Shown here in pieces: positions 32,906 through 42,004 of a stretch of 64,000 nucleotides of DNA (its first letter is position 1; every line of letters begins with the position of its first letter). A program made the position numbers and the translations under genes. Where the stretch lies: the NCBI RefSeq assembly GCF_016908525.1, contig NZ_JAFBEB010000001.1, positions 250,501-314,500 on the forward strand, read 5' to 3'. The notes under the pieces were generated by a model, which was given only the letters and a program-made list of their open reading frames with translations, was not told where the DNA came from and made no database searches. This DNA is from Brevibacillus fulvus. GTDB taxonomy: Bacteria; Bacillota; Bacilli; Brevibacillales; Brevibacillaceae.

Positions 32906-33871
32906 ATGAAACTCGTTGATATATATTTTCAACTGAAAGCGGATGTCAATTACATCGAACAAGAGTTGGAGAGAGCGATCGATACGCAGCTGCGGGATCT
33001 TTATCTCTCTTCAACACACCTGCTGAAAGCCGGTGGCAAGCGCATACGTCCTGTGTTTGTGCTGCTGGGCGGCAAATGGGGCACGTATGATCTGGATAGA
33101 CTGAAACATATTGCGGTATCGCTGGAATTGATCCACATGGCCACCCTTGTCCACGATGATGTGGTCGATGATGCCGATAAACGGCGGGGGCGCGAAACGG
33201 TGAAAGCGAAGTGGGACAACAAGGTGGCGATGTATACGGGCGACTATATTTTGGCCCGCGCGCTTTCGACGGTGACCAAACTGGCTAATCCGCAAATTCA
33301 TCAAATCCTCTCCCATGCGATTGTGGAAATGTGCAAAGGGGAAATCGAGCAAGTCCGCGATCTGCATAACTGGGAGCAAGGCTTTCGTACCTACCTGCGC
33401 CGGATCAAACGGAAAACAGCGTTGTTGATTGCGATTAGCTGCCAATTGGGGGCGGTTGCCAGTGAAGCATCGGCCGATCTGGTCAGACGAATGTTTCGCT
33501 ATGGCTATAATGTGGGGATGGCTTTCCAAATTACCGACGATATCCTAGATTTTACCGGAACCGACAAGCAGTTGGGCAAACCGGCGGGAAGCGACCTGCG
33601 TCAAGGCAATATCACTTTGCCGGCGCTCTACAGTGCGACCAAAGGGGCAAACAAGGAGCGGTTCCAGAACTGGATTGCGCAAGGCACCCTGCAAGAGCAT
33701 ATGGATGAAGCGATCGAGTTGATCCGGAGAGGCGAAGGAATTGCGGTGGCTCAGTCTTTGGCGGCACGCTACATCGAACGCGCCCGGCAAGAGTTGGCCG
33801 GTTTGCCAGAAAACCAAACGAAAAAATCGCTGCTGGAGATTGCGTCGTTCATCGGAGAACGGAAATTTTAA
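32906..33871 (+). CDS. hepT: Heptaprenyl diphosphate synthase component 2
   Basis: A 321-residue catalytic subunit of the trans-prenyl synthase family. The first Asp-rich motif is DDVVDDAD (about residues 84-91), GGKRIRP (about 43-49) binds IPP, and the second Asp-rich motif is DDILDFTG (about 211-218). The ATG at 32906 gives the canonical start MKLVDIYFQL and has TCAGGTGG upstream; the frame extends back into ubiX. It partners hepS at 29.8 kb. Confidence 0.95.
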   Translation: MKLVDIYFQLKADVNYIEQELERAIDTQLRDLYLSSTHLLKAGGKRIRPVFVLLGGKWGTYDLDRLKHIAVSLELIHMATLVHDDVVDDADKRRGRETVKAKWDNKVAMYTGDYILARALSTVTKLANPQIHQILSHAIVEMCKGEIEQVRDLHNWEQGFRTYLRRIKRKTALLIAISCQLGAVASEASADLVRRMFRYGYNVGMAFQITDDILDFTGTDKQLGKPAGSDLRQGNITLPALYSATKGANKERFQNWIAQGTLQEHMDEAIELIRRGEGIAVAQSLAARYIERARQELAGLPENQTKKSLLEIASFIGERKF

Positions 33872-33893
33872 CACAGTTTTTAAGTGAACAAGG

Positions 33894-33922
33894 TTGAACG
33901 AGTTGCGGTCTTTTGATAAAAT
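33894..33922 (+). promoter_or_regulatory. Promoter for ndk
   Basis: TTGAAC, 17 bases, then TAAAAT with a TGA extension, about 55 bases before ndk. Confidence 0.65.
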
Positions 33923-33976
33923 TTTCGTTGGTGTCAAAAATAAAAAATACATAGCGTGTTTGGAGGCAAAGCAACA

Positions 33977-34420
33977 ATGGAAAAAACTTTTCTTATGGTA
34001 AAACCTGATGGGGTTCAACGCAACTTGATCGGTGAAATCGTTTCCCGTTTTGAGAAAAAAGGATTTACGCTGGCTGCAGCAAAATTGATGAACGTAAGCC
34101 GCGAATTGGCGGAAAAACATTATGCTGAACACAAAGAACGCCCATTCTTTGGCGAGTTGGTTGATTTCATCACGTCCGGTCCTGTGTTCGCCATGGTTTG
34201 GGAAGGCAACAATGTAATCAGCACCGCACGCGGCATGATGGGCAAAACCAATCCGGCTGATGCAGCTCCTGGTACGATCCGCGGCGACTTTGCTACTTCC
34301 GTGGGCATGAACATTATTCATGGATCTGATTCTCCGGAAAGCGCAGAACGCGAAATCGCTTTGTGGTTCAATGACAATGAAGTAGTTTCTTATGAAAAAA
34401 CGATCCAACGTTGGATTTAA
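33977..34420 (+). CDS. ndk: Nucleoside diphosphate kinase
   Basis: A 147-residue enzyme exchanging phosphate between nucleoside di- and triphosphates. [13 protein letters not shown] at the start, RGMMGKTNP, and the phospho-accepting histidine H115 in [10 protein letters not shown] are all present, and the length is the family norm. The ATG has TTGGAGG upstream. It is monocistronic between promoter and terminator. hepT-ndk-cheR-aroC order is as in B. subtilis. Confidence 0.98.
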   Translation: MEKTFLMVKPDGVQRNLIGEIVSRFEKKGFTLAAAKLMNVSRELAEKHYAEHKERPFFGELVDFITSGPVFAMVWEGNNVISTARGMMGKTNPADAAPGTIRGDFATSVGMNIIHGSDSPESAEREIALWFNDNEVVSYEKTIQRWI

Positions 34421-34437
34421 TTCCGGTAAAAACGGGT

Positions 34438-34466
34438 AAAGACTCCTCAGGGAGTCTTTTTTTTTG
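34438..34466 (+). terminator. Intrinsic terminator after ndk
   Basis: AAAGACTCC and GGAGTCTTT pair around TCAG, followed by a long T-run. Confidence 0.92.
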
Positions 34467-34544
34467 GAAACTCCCCCAAAAAAAGCAGGAATTTTGTCGA
34501 TTAAAGACGAATCGCTCTGGAAGGTCAACGAAGGGAGTAAGTGA

Positions 34545-35327
<783 letters not shown>

Positions 35328-35403
35328 ATCGGAGAAATGCCCGTATAACTCTGCAAAAACTTCCTAAAAATAGAGATAACTACACACATTTGGGAGGCTG
35401 CCT

Positions 35404-35571
35404 ATGGATAAACACAAAGTAATCGAAGCATATCGACGCGGATTGATTACGTTACAGGAATGCGGACAAATACTCGGAGCAGAACGCAAACAATTGGATG
35501 ACTTGGTCGGCGTGGAATTCACTCGCGGCCAATCGGGCAAACATTCCCTCTTTGTTGCCGATCAACAGTAA
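35404..35571 (+). CDS. 55-residue hypothetical protein
   Basis: A short frame with ATG start and TTGGGAGG at the right distance. The product is charged, begins MDKHKVIEAYRRGLITLQEC, and continues with a helix-turn-helix-like stretch (GLITLQECGQILGAERKQLD) and a basic tail. It is followed at once by a terminator. It may end the cheR transcript or form its own unit. I recognise no family; a small DNA-binding or regulatory peptide would fit the look, but that is only a guess. Confidence 0.65.
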   Translation: MDKHKVIEAYRRGLITLQECGQILGAERKQLDDLVGVEFTRGQSGKHSLFVADQQ

Positions 35572-35578
35572 CCAGTAC

Positions 35579-35611
35579 AAATGCTTCTCTTTTACGGGAA
35601 GCATTTTTTTA
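35579..35611 (+). terminator. Intrinsic terminator before the aromatic operon
   Basis: AAATGCTTC and GAAGCATTT pair around a ten-base loop, followed by TTTT. Confidence 0.88.
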
Positions 35612-35633
35612 TTTCCCATTTGTCAAATAATTG

Positions 35634-35642
35634 TGGTATTAT
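35634..35642 (+). promoter_or_regulatory. Extended -10 promoter for aroC-aroB-aroH
   Basis: TGGTATTAT, an extended -10, lies 120 bases before aroC. A TTGTCA at 35620-35625 is too close to act as its -35. Confidence 0.4.
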
Positions 35643-35761
35643 AACGCTTAAAAGCGAGAAAGCATCGCCTGAGTCGATTGATACATTTTGCAAGACTCTA
35701 ATGAAGCGGAAATGCCAACAACAGCGCATTCTTGACGCAGTTCGGATGGAGGAAATGAAAA

Positions 35762-36922
35762 ATGCGATACTTAACAGCAGGCGAATCCCACGGACCACAG
35801 TTAACGGCAATTATCGAAGGAGTACCGAGCAATTTGCCCTTCTCTGTAGAAAAAATCAATGAGCAACTGGCTAGACGTCAAAAGGGGTACGGGCGTGGGA
35901 GACGGATGCAAATTGAAAAAGATCAAGTAAAAGTGTTGTCAGGCGTGCGGCATGGTTTTACGACCGGAGCGCCGATTACACTTGTGGTGGAAAACCGCGA
36001 TTGGACACATTGGCAAGGGATTATGAACGTTGAACCGGTGGAGGAAGGGGAAGAGCGCCGCAGAGTTTCCCGCCCGCGGCCGGGGCATGCCGATTTGAAT
36101 GGTGCCATCAAATATCACCAACGCGATATGCGCAATATTTTGGAGCGTTCCAGCGCGCGGGAAACGACAATTCGTGTCGCTGTCGGTGCCGTTGCCCGGC
36201 AAATTTTGGAGCCGTTCGGTATTTTGATTGGCGGACAGGTGCTGCAAATCGGGGAAGTGAAGGCCAAACGCATCGATGTCAGCTTGCCGGAATTGATTGC
36301 GAGAACAGAGGACTCGCCTGTCCGCTGTCTTGATCCGGAAGCAGAACAAGCGATGATGGCGCTGATCGACAAGGCGAAACAGGAAGGAGATTCCCTGGGA
36401 GGGATCGTGGAAGTGATTACCGAAGGGGTTCCGATCGGATTGGGGAGTCACGTGCAGTGGGACCGCAAGCTGGATGGGCGTTTGGCGCAAGCGATCATGA
36501 GCATCCAGGCGTTCAAAGGTGTGGAGATCGGGATTGGTTTTGCCGCTGCTGACTCGCCTGGGTCACAAGTACACGATGAAATCATTTGGTCTGCCGAAAC
36601 GGGGTATCGGCGCAAATCAAACCGCGCTGGCGGACTGGAAGGCGGCATGACCACCGGGATGCCGATTGTAGTGCGCGGCGTGATGAAGCCGATCCCGACC
36701 TTGTATAAGCCGTTGATGAGCGTTGACATTGATACAAAAGAACCGTTTTCCGCCAGTATCGAACGTTCCGACAGCTGTGCCGTACCGGCTGCCAGCGTGG
36801 TCGCTGAAGCGGTGGTTGCCTGGGAGATTGCACAGGCGATGTGTGAGAAGTTTCCGTCCGATTCGCTTGACGATATGCTGGAAAATGTCCGGCAATACCG
36901 CGAGTATACGGAGAAGTTCTGA
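35762..36922 (+). CDS. aroC: Chorismate synthase
   Basis: A 386-residue FMN-dependent lyase converting EPSP to chorismate (called aroF in B. subtilis). [14 protein letters not shown] opens the family, followed by [12 protein letters not shown], the substrate loop [22 protein letters not shown] and [15 protein letters not shown]. The ATG follows GGAGG. The stop overlaps the aroB start (TGATG). It is the first gene of the aromatic supra-operon. Confidence 0.98.
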   Translation: MRYLTAGESHGPQLTAIIEGVPSNLPFSVEKINEQLARRQKGYGRGRRMQIEKDQVKVLSGVRHGFTTGAPITLVVENRDWTHWQGIMNVEPVEEGEERRRVSRPRPGHADLNGAIKYHQRDMRNILERSSARETTIRVAVGAVARQILEPFGILIGGQVLQIGEVKAKRIDVSLPELIARTEDSPVRCLDPEAEQAMMALIDKAKQEGDSLGGIVEVITEGVPIGLGSHVQWDRKLDGRLAQAIMSIQAFKGVEIGIGFAAADSPGSQVHDEIIWSAETGYRRKSNRAGGLEGGMTTGMPIVVRGVMKPIPTLYKPLMSVDIDTKEPFSASIERSDSCAVPAASVVAEAVVAWEIAQAMCEKFPSDSLDDMLENVRQYREYTEKF

Positions 36923-38031
36923 TGAGTATCCAAACATTGCAGGTTGAATTGGCGGAACGTTCTTACCCGATTTACATTGGCGAAGGATTGTTGCAGCAGG
37001 TGGCGGTACTGTTCCGGGAGCGAGGCGTAAGCGAACGCAATTCATTGCTGATCATAACGGATCAGCATGTCGCGCCGCTGTACTTGGATGGGCTGCGAGA
37101 CAGACTCGCACAAGCGGGTTATCAGGTCAAGTCGGCGGTTGTTGCCGCCGGGGAACAGGCGAAAAGCTTTTCGGTCTATGAGCAGTTGATGACGGAAGCA
37201 ATCTCCGCCGGGCTCGATCGAAAATCGGTCATTCTGGCGCTGGGCGGCGGGGTGATCGGCGATTTGGCCGGGTTTGTTGCGGCTACCTACATGCGGGGAA
37301 TTCCCTTTGTGCAAATTCCGACAACGCTGTTGGCCCACGACAGTTCGGTCGGCGGCAAGGTCGCAATCAACCATTCGCTTGGAAAAAACTTGATCGGCGC
37401 TTTTCACCAACCGTTAATGGTGATTTATGACACCGCTGCACTGCACACCTTGCCCGAGCGGGAAAAAGCAGCCGGGTTTGCGGAAATCATCAAACACGGT
37501 TTGATTGCCGATGAAGCATTTGTCAACTGGCTGGAGCAAAACGTCGATCCTCTTTGGACGCTGCAAGCCGGCTATATCGACAAGGCGATTCGGCAAGGTT
37601 GTGCCATTAAAGCGAACATCGTGTCTGCAGATGAGACGGAACAGGGACAACGGGCCTTGCTCAATTTGGGCCATACTTTTGGCCATGCCTTTGAAGCGTT
37701 GAGCCGCTACGCCCAACTCAATCATGGCGAAGCGATTGCCATTGGCATGACCCTGGCCGCCAAGTTGGCGGAGCGCCTCGGCCTGGCCGAAGCGGGGATT
37801 GCTGTGCGGACGAAAAAATTGCTCGCATCGTACCGCTTGCCGACCGAATGGCCGACCGGTTTTGCGCCGGAACAAGTTCTCGCCGCCATGAAACGGGACA
37901 AAAAAGTGGTGCAGGGGCAACTGAACCTCGTGTTACCTCGCGCGATCGGACAGGTAGAAGTGGTCAAAGCTGTGGACGAACAAAGCGTATTGCAATTGAT
38001 GAGAGACGTACAAGGAGGAAAAGACAGATGA
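36922..38031 (+). CDS. aroB: 3-dehydroquinate synthase
   Basis: A 369-residue NAD- and metal-dependent enzyme of the shikimate pathway. The NAD motif is LALGGGVIGDLAGF (about residues 105-118). The substrate motif QIPTTLLAHDSSVGGK and metal ligands in E…NLGHTFGHA and LNHGEAIAIGM are intact. It overlaps aroC by one base and aroH by four. Confidence 0.97.
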   Translation: MSIQTLQVELAERSYPIYIGEGLLQQVAVLFRERGVSERNSLLIITDQHVAPLYLDGLRDRLAQAGYQVKSAVVAAGEQAKSFSVYEQLMTEAISAGLDRKSVILALGGGVIGDLAGFVAATYMRGIPFVQIPTTLLAHDSSVGGKVAINHSLGKNLIGAFHQPLMVIYDTAALHTLPEREKAAGFAEIIKHGLIADEAFVNWLEQNVDPLWTLQAGYIDKAIRQGCAIKANIVSADETEQGQRALLNLGHTFGHAFEALSRYAQLNHGEAIAIGMTLAAKLAERLGLAEAGIAVRTKKLLASYRLPTEWPTGFAPEQVLAAMKRDKKVVQGQLNLVLPRAIGQVEVVKAVDEQSVLQLMRDVQGGKDR

Positions 38032-38396
38032 GCGTGCGAGGAATAAGGGGAGCGATTACCATACCGGAAGATAGCCGGGAAGAGATTATTTCGGCATCCA
38101 AATGGCTGGTCGAAGAGATGGTGAAACGAAACGGGGTTGATCCAGCGGAGATCGCCAGTGTGCTGATCACGACGACGGAGGATATTAAAGCGGCCTTTCC
38201 TGCTCAAGGGGCAAGACTGTTGGAAGGCTGGGAGTACGTTCCGTTAATGCACGCCCAGGAAATCCCGGTACCCGGCAGCCTGCCGTTGTGTATTCGCGTG
38301 ATGATGCTGGTGAATACCGATAAAGCTCAGCGAGACATTCATCACGTTTATTTGCGCGATGCTGTCAAGCTGCGGCCCGATCTGGCAAATCGCTAG
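38028..38396 (+). CDS. aroH: Chorismate mutase, AroH type
   Basis: A 122-residue monofunctional chorismate mutase converting chorismate to prephenate. Active-site residues known from the B. subtilis enzyme align: R7, E78, R90, Y108 and R116. The start ATG overlaps the aroB stop (ATGA) and has AGGAGG upstream. The trp promoter begins one base after its stop, so the two halves of the supra-operon abut. Confidence 0.96.
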   Translation: MSVRGIRGAITIPEDSREEIISASKWLVEEMVKRNGVDPAEIASVLITTTEDIKAAFPAQGARLLEGWEYVPLMHAQEIPVPGSLPLCIRVMMLVNTDKAQRDIHHVYLRDAVKLRPDLANR

Positions 38397-38425
38397 TTGA
38401 CAAATCAAGATGTTTCCACTAGCAT
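38397..38425 (+). promoter_or_regulatory. trp operon promoter
   Basis: A consensus TTGACA, 17 bases, then TAGCAT. It starts immediately after the aroH stop and would give a leader of about 245 bases before trpE. Confidence 0.75.
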
Positions 38426-38450
38426 TAGAGGCAGATCAGGTAAGCATAGT

Positions 38451-38472
38451 TTAGTGATGAGTTAGTGATGAG
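38451..38472 (+). repeat. Tandem 11-base repeat in the trp leader
   Basis: TTAGTGATGAG occurs twice back to back, followed by TTGAG. Each unit holds a TAG and a GAG, so it could form an additional, irregular TRAP-contact cluster upstream of the main array. Confidence 0.7.
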
Positions 38473-38510
38473 TTGAGAAAGTGTTTTTTAAGTGCAAGCA
38501 AGCTAGCTTT

Positions 38511-38571
38511 TAGCAGAGTAAGATGAGTAGAGCCGAGATGAGACAGGTTGAGGAGAGAAGAGGAAAGCTAG
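38511..38571 (+). promoter_or_regulatory. TRAP-binding triplet array in the trp leader
   Basis: Thirteen NAG triplets start at 38511, 38516, 38520, 38525, 38530, 38535, 38540, 38544, 38550, 38555, 38560, 38565 and 38569: eight GAG, two TAG, two AAG, one CAG. Spacing is mostly two bases (pitch five), the geometry TRAP rings bind. An antiterminator can form between 38522-38535 and 38584-38593 (CCG/CGG, GTAG/CTAC, GAT/ATC with bulges), overlapping several triplets. TRAP binding would block it and let the terminator form. mtrB is encoded in the same window. Confidence 0.85.
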
Positions 38572-38588
38572 GATGATAGAGACCGGCT

Positions 38589-38623
38589 ACATCCAGGACT
38601 TTTTCTGTTCTGGATGTTTTTTG
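38589..38623 (+). terminator. trp attenuator (intrinsic terminator)
   Basis: ACATCCAGGAC and GTTCTGGATGT pair over 11 positions (one G-T) around a seven-base loop, followed by TTTTTT. It lies before trpE in the same transcript, so it is a regulatory terminator. Confidence 0.88.
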
Positions 38624-38643
38624 TTTTCTTCCTCTACATACCG

Positions 38644-38664
38644 TCCTCTTGGAACAAAAGAGGA
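38644..38664 (+). promoter_or_regulatory. Hairpin sequestering the trpE ribosome site
   Basis: TCCTCTT (38644-38650) is perfectly complementary to AAGAGGA (38658-38664), which contains the trpE Shine-Dalgarno. Forming this hairpin would hide the site. B. subtilis TRAP uses an analogous device on readthrough transcripts. Confidence 0.6.
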
Positions 38665-38675
38665 GTGAGTCCCCC

Positions 38676-40193
38676 ATGTTTTATCCTTCCTTGCCGGAGG
38701 TGCAAACTCTGGCCGCAGATTATTCCCTGATTCCTGTACGTATGTCGCTTTTGGCCGATCAGGAAACACCGATCAGCCTTTACCAAAAATTCCGGCAAAA
38801 CGATTCGTTTTTGCTGGAAAGTGTCGAGGGCGGAACCCAGTGGGCCCGATATTCTTTTATCGGCATACAGCCATTTTTGCGTATCGAGGCCAAAGACAGC
38901 CAGATTACGGTGACCGATCGGATGGGCAAAGCAGAGCAGCTTATCGGCAATCCGATTTTGTATCTTCGCGAACAGATTGATCGCTACCGCAGCCCCAAGC
39001 TGGCTGATTTCCCGCGTCTGACAGGTGGGGCAGTCGGTTTCTTCGGGTACAATACCTTACATTATTTCGAAGATTTGCCGCTCCATCGGCAAGAGGCGTT
39101 CGACGTTCCGGATTTGCGTTTTTTGCTGGTCGACGAACTTATTGCCTACGATCATTTGAAGCAGGAGATTCAGATCATTGTGAATCTTCTCGTAGAAGCG
39201 GGCGATTCCGAAGCGGACATCCGCAATAAGTATGAAGCGGTTTGCCAACGGATCAGCGAATTGGCCAGACAAACAAGAATGCCAAATCCGGTATCGCCGT
39301 TGCCGCTGCTGGACCAGAGAGGAGCAACACCGCAATTGCGCGTGAAGCCAAACATGGAGCAAGCGGCTTTTGAGCAAATGGTGGAGAAAGCGAAAGAATA
39401 TATAGCCGCCGGCGATATTTTTCAAGTGGTGCTTTCCCAGCGGTTCAGCGTTGAAACCGAACTTGATCCGTTTTCCGTCTACCGTGTGCTGCGTACGCTG
39501 AATCCTTCACCGTACATGTATTTTCTGCAATACGGCAATGAAACGATCGCCGGGACCTCGCCGGAAGTGTTGGTTCGTGTGGAAGACGGCAAGGTGGAAA
39601 TGCGACCGATCGCTGGAACTCGAAAACGAGGCAAGGATGCCGCCGAAGATCTCGCTTTGGCCCATGAAATGCTTCATGATCCAAAAGAACGGGCCGAACA
39701 TTTCATGCTGCTTGATCTGGGACGCAACGACGTCGGGCGTGTCTCGGAATACGGCACCGTAATCGTGGAAGAACAGATGGTGTTGGAGCACTACTCGCAT
39801 GTGATGCACCTCGTCTCCCATGTCAGCGGTAAACTGCGGGCGGATTTGCATCCGTTTGATGCGTTTTTGTCGGCTTTTCCCGCGGGAACCGTGTCAGGTG
39901 CCCCGAAATTGCGGGCGATGGAAATTATTGCCGAACTGGAGCCGGACGCTCGCCATACGTATGCCGGATCGATCGGATATATCAGTTTTACCGGCAATTT
40001 GGACAGCTGCATCACGATTCGCACGATTTTGTTCAAGGATGGGCAGGCTCATATTCAAGCGGGCGCGGGAATTGTCGCGGATTCCTCGCCGCGTCTGGAA
40101 TATAAGGAGACCGTCAACAAAGCATCCGCGATGATTCGCGCGTTGGAGAAAGCCGAGCAACTGTTTGCCCAGAAGGAGGAGTATCATGCTTAA
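38676..40193 (+). CDS. trpE: Anthranilate synthase component I
   Basis: A 505-residue chorismate-utilising enzyme making anthranilate with a glutamine amidotransferase partner. The feedback-site-like segment LLESVEGGTQWARYSFIG lies at about residues 43-60, and catalytic motifs PSPYMYFLQ, RPIAGTRKRG, DLGRNDVGRV and FPAGTVSGAPK are present. The ATG at 38676 follows AGAGGAG; the upstream frame covers the ribosome-site hairpin. There is no trpG in this operon, as in B. subtilis, where the amidotransferase is pabA. It overlaps trpD by eight bases. Confidence 0.97.
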   Translation: MFYPSLPEVQTLAADYSLIPVRMSLLADQETPISLYQKFRQNDSFLLESVEGGTQWARYSFIGIQPFLRIEAKDSQITVTDRMGKAEQLIGNPILYLREQIDRYRSPKLADFPRLTGGAVGFFGYNTLHYFEDLPLHRQEAFDVPDLRFLLVDELIAYDHLKQEIQIIVNLLVEAGDSEADIRNKYEAVCQRISELARQTRMPNPVSPLPLLDQRGATPQLRVKPNMEQAAFEQMVEKAKEYIAAGDIFQVVLSQRFSVETELDPFSVYRVLRTLNPSPYMYFLQYGNETIAGTSPEVLVRVEDGKVEMRPIAGTRKRGKDAAEDLALAHEMLHDPKERAEHFMLLDLGRNDVGRVSEYGTVIVEEQMVLEHYSHVMHLVSHVSGKLRADLHPFDAFLSAFPAGTVSGAPKLRAMEIIAELEPDARHTYAGSIGYISFTGNLDSCITIRTILFKDGQAHIQAGAGIVADSSPRLEYKETVNKASAMIRALEKAEQLFAQKEEYHA

Positions 40194-41211
40194 AACTGCA
40201 TTAGCACAGCTGTTCCAAGGAGTTCATTTGGATCGCGAAACCGCTCGTCAGGCGATGGGCGAAATAATGGACGGAAAGGCCACGCCGGCGCAGATCGGCG
40301 CATTCTTGGGCACCTTGCGGGTAAAGGGTGAGCAAGTGGAGGAAATTATCGGGTTTGCCGAAGCGATGCGCGAGCGGGCGGCGAAGTTTCCGCTGCAAGC
40401 CAATGATTTGGTCGATACGTGCGGCACCGGTGGCGATGGCAGCAACACGTTTAACATTTCCACTGCTTCCGCGTTAGTGGCAGCGAGCGCCGGAGTGAAA
40501 ATCGCCAAGCACGGAAACCGGGCCGTATCGAGCAGAAGCGGGAGTGCCGATGTGCTGGAAGCATTGGGGATTCCGATTTCGCTTGATCCGCAAAGCGCCG
40601 CGCAATGTCTGGAACGAACCAACCTCTGTTTTCTGTTTGCGCCGCTGTATCATCAGGCGATGTCCCATGCCGCCGGGCCGAGAAAAGAGTTGGCGGTGCG
40701 TACGGTCTTCAATTTGCTGGGACCGCTGACCAATCCGGCGGGAGCAGAAAAACAACTGCTGGGCGTCTATGACTCGACGCTCTTGTCCACGGTCGCCCAA
40801 GTGTTGCGGCAGTTGGGGGTAAAACGGGCGCTCGTTGTCACAGGCAGCGACGGACTGGATGAATTGACAGTTACCGGAGCGAGCAAGGTCGCGGAATTGA
40901 AGGACGGCACGATCCGCGAATACGAAGTGGAACCCGAACAATTTGGTTTACGCCGGTATACGATCGAACAGCTGCGCGGCGGCGATCCGCATGCCAACGC
41001 TACGATGATTCGGGAAATTTTTGCCGGCAAACGCGGTGCGGGACGGGATATCGTCTTGCTGAATGCCGGGGCAATCCTATATTTGGCCGGCCGGGCGGAA
41101 TCGATCGACGCCGGTGTCATTTGCGCCGCAGAGTTGATCGACCGCGGCGATGTGTTGCGCAAACTGGAACAGGTACGCGAAGTGGCAGGAGGAATGACCA
41201 ATGCTTCTTAA
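40186..41211 (+). CDS. trpD: Anthranilate phosphoribosyltransferase
   Basis: A 341-residue enzyme joining PRPP and anthranilate. The PRPP-binding DTCGTGGDGSNTFNIST (about residues 76-92), KHGNRAVSSRSGSADVLEALG and the family block RTVFNLLGPLTNPA are intact. The ATG at 40186 has AAGGAGGAG upstream. It overlaps trpE by eight bases and trpC by eleven. Confidence 0.97.
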   Translation: MLKTALAQLFQGVHLDRETARQAMGEIMDGKATPAQIGAFLGTLRVKGEQVEEIIGFAEAMRERAAKFPLQANDLVDTCGTGGDGSNTFNISTASALVAASAGVKIAKHGNRAVSSRSGSADVLEALGIPISLDPQSAAQCLERTNLCFLFAPLYHQAMSHAAGPRKELAVRTVFNLLGPLTNPAGAEKQLLGVYDSTLLSTVAQVLRQLGVKRALVVTGSDGLDELTVTGASKVAELKDGTIREYEVEPEQFGLRRYTIEQLRGGDPHANATMIREIFAGKRGAGRDIVLLNAGAILYLAGRAESIDAGVICAAELIDRGDVLRKLEQVREVAGGMTNAS

Positions 41212-42004
41212 AATCGTGGAAACCAAACAGGAAGAAGTACGACGTTTAAAAGCGGGCACAACGATGCAGCGGCTGTTGGATCAAGCGCGTACCGTCTCGG
41301 CGCCGCGCGGATTTCACCAAGCGCTGGCCAACAGCGAACGGCCGGTCAGCGTGATCGCCGAAGTAAAAAAGGCATCGCCATCGAAAGGGTTGATTCGGGC
41401 GGATTTTGACCCGCTGGCGATCGCAAAAGCATATGTCGAAGCCGATGTGGAAGCGATGTCCGTCTTGACGGACGAACCGCACTTCCAAGGCAGCCTGCGC
41501 TATTTGCAAGCGATTCGCGAGCATGTGCCGCAACCGCTGCTCCGAAAAGATTTTATCATCGATGAACTGCAAATTGCGGAAGCCCGGGCCTATGGCGCCG
41601 ACTGCATTTTGCTGATTGCCGCTATTTTGGAGAAGGAACAGATTGCCCATTTTTACCAGGCGGCGGGTTCGTTGGGAATGGATGTTCTTGTGGAAGTTCA
41701 CGATCAAGACGAACTGGAGACGGTTTTCTCGGTTATTTCCCCAAAGCTGCTTGGGATCAATAACCGCAATTTAAAAACGTTTCAGACAGATTTGGCTACG
41801 ACCGGCGAATTGATTCATTTGATTCCGCCAGAGATCACGGTTGTCAGCGAGAGCGGCATTTCCCGACGGGCGGATCTCGAACGGCTGCAGCAGGCCGGGG
41901 CACGCGCTGTCCTCGTCGGCGAGCATTTCATGCGACAAGCGGATGTGGCGCAAGCCGTGATCGATTTGGCGGGCAGCCGCAAAGTCCGGGGGCCGGTTCA
42001 ATGA
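41201..42004 (+). CDS. trpC: Indole-3-glycerol-phosphate synthase
   Basis: A 267-residue TIM-barrel enzyme. VIAEVKKASPSKGLI (about residues 51-65) carries a catalytic lysine, LLRKDFIID another, and INNRNLKTF and VSESGI are the remaining active-site strands. The start lies within trpD and the stop overlaps trpF (ATGA), so translation is tightly coupled. Confidence 0.97.
   Translation: MLLKIVETKQEEVRRLKAGTTMQRLLDQARTVSAPRGFHQALANSERPVSVIAEVKKASPSKGLIRADFDPLAIAKAYVEADVEAMSVLTDEPHFQGSLRYLQAIREHVPQPLLRKDFIIDELQIAEARAYGADCILLIAAILEKEQIAHFYQAAGSLGMDVLVEVHDQDELETVFSVISPKLLGINNRNLKTFQTDLATTGELIHLIPPEITVVSESGISRRADLERLQQAGARAVLVGEHFMRQADVAQAVIDLAGSRKVRGPVQ

Noticed and set aside
38457-38476. Two-codon frames (ATGAGTTAG, ATGAGTTGA) as a possible trp leader peptide
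   Set aside because: No ribosome site, no tryptophan codons, and the TRAP triplet array already explains the leader.
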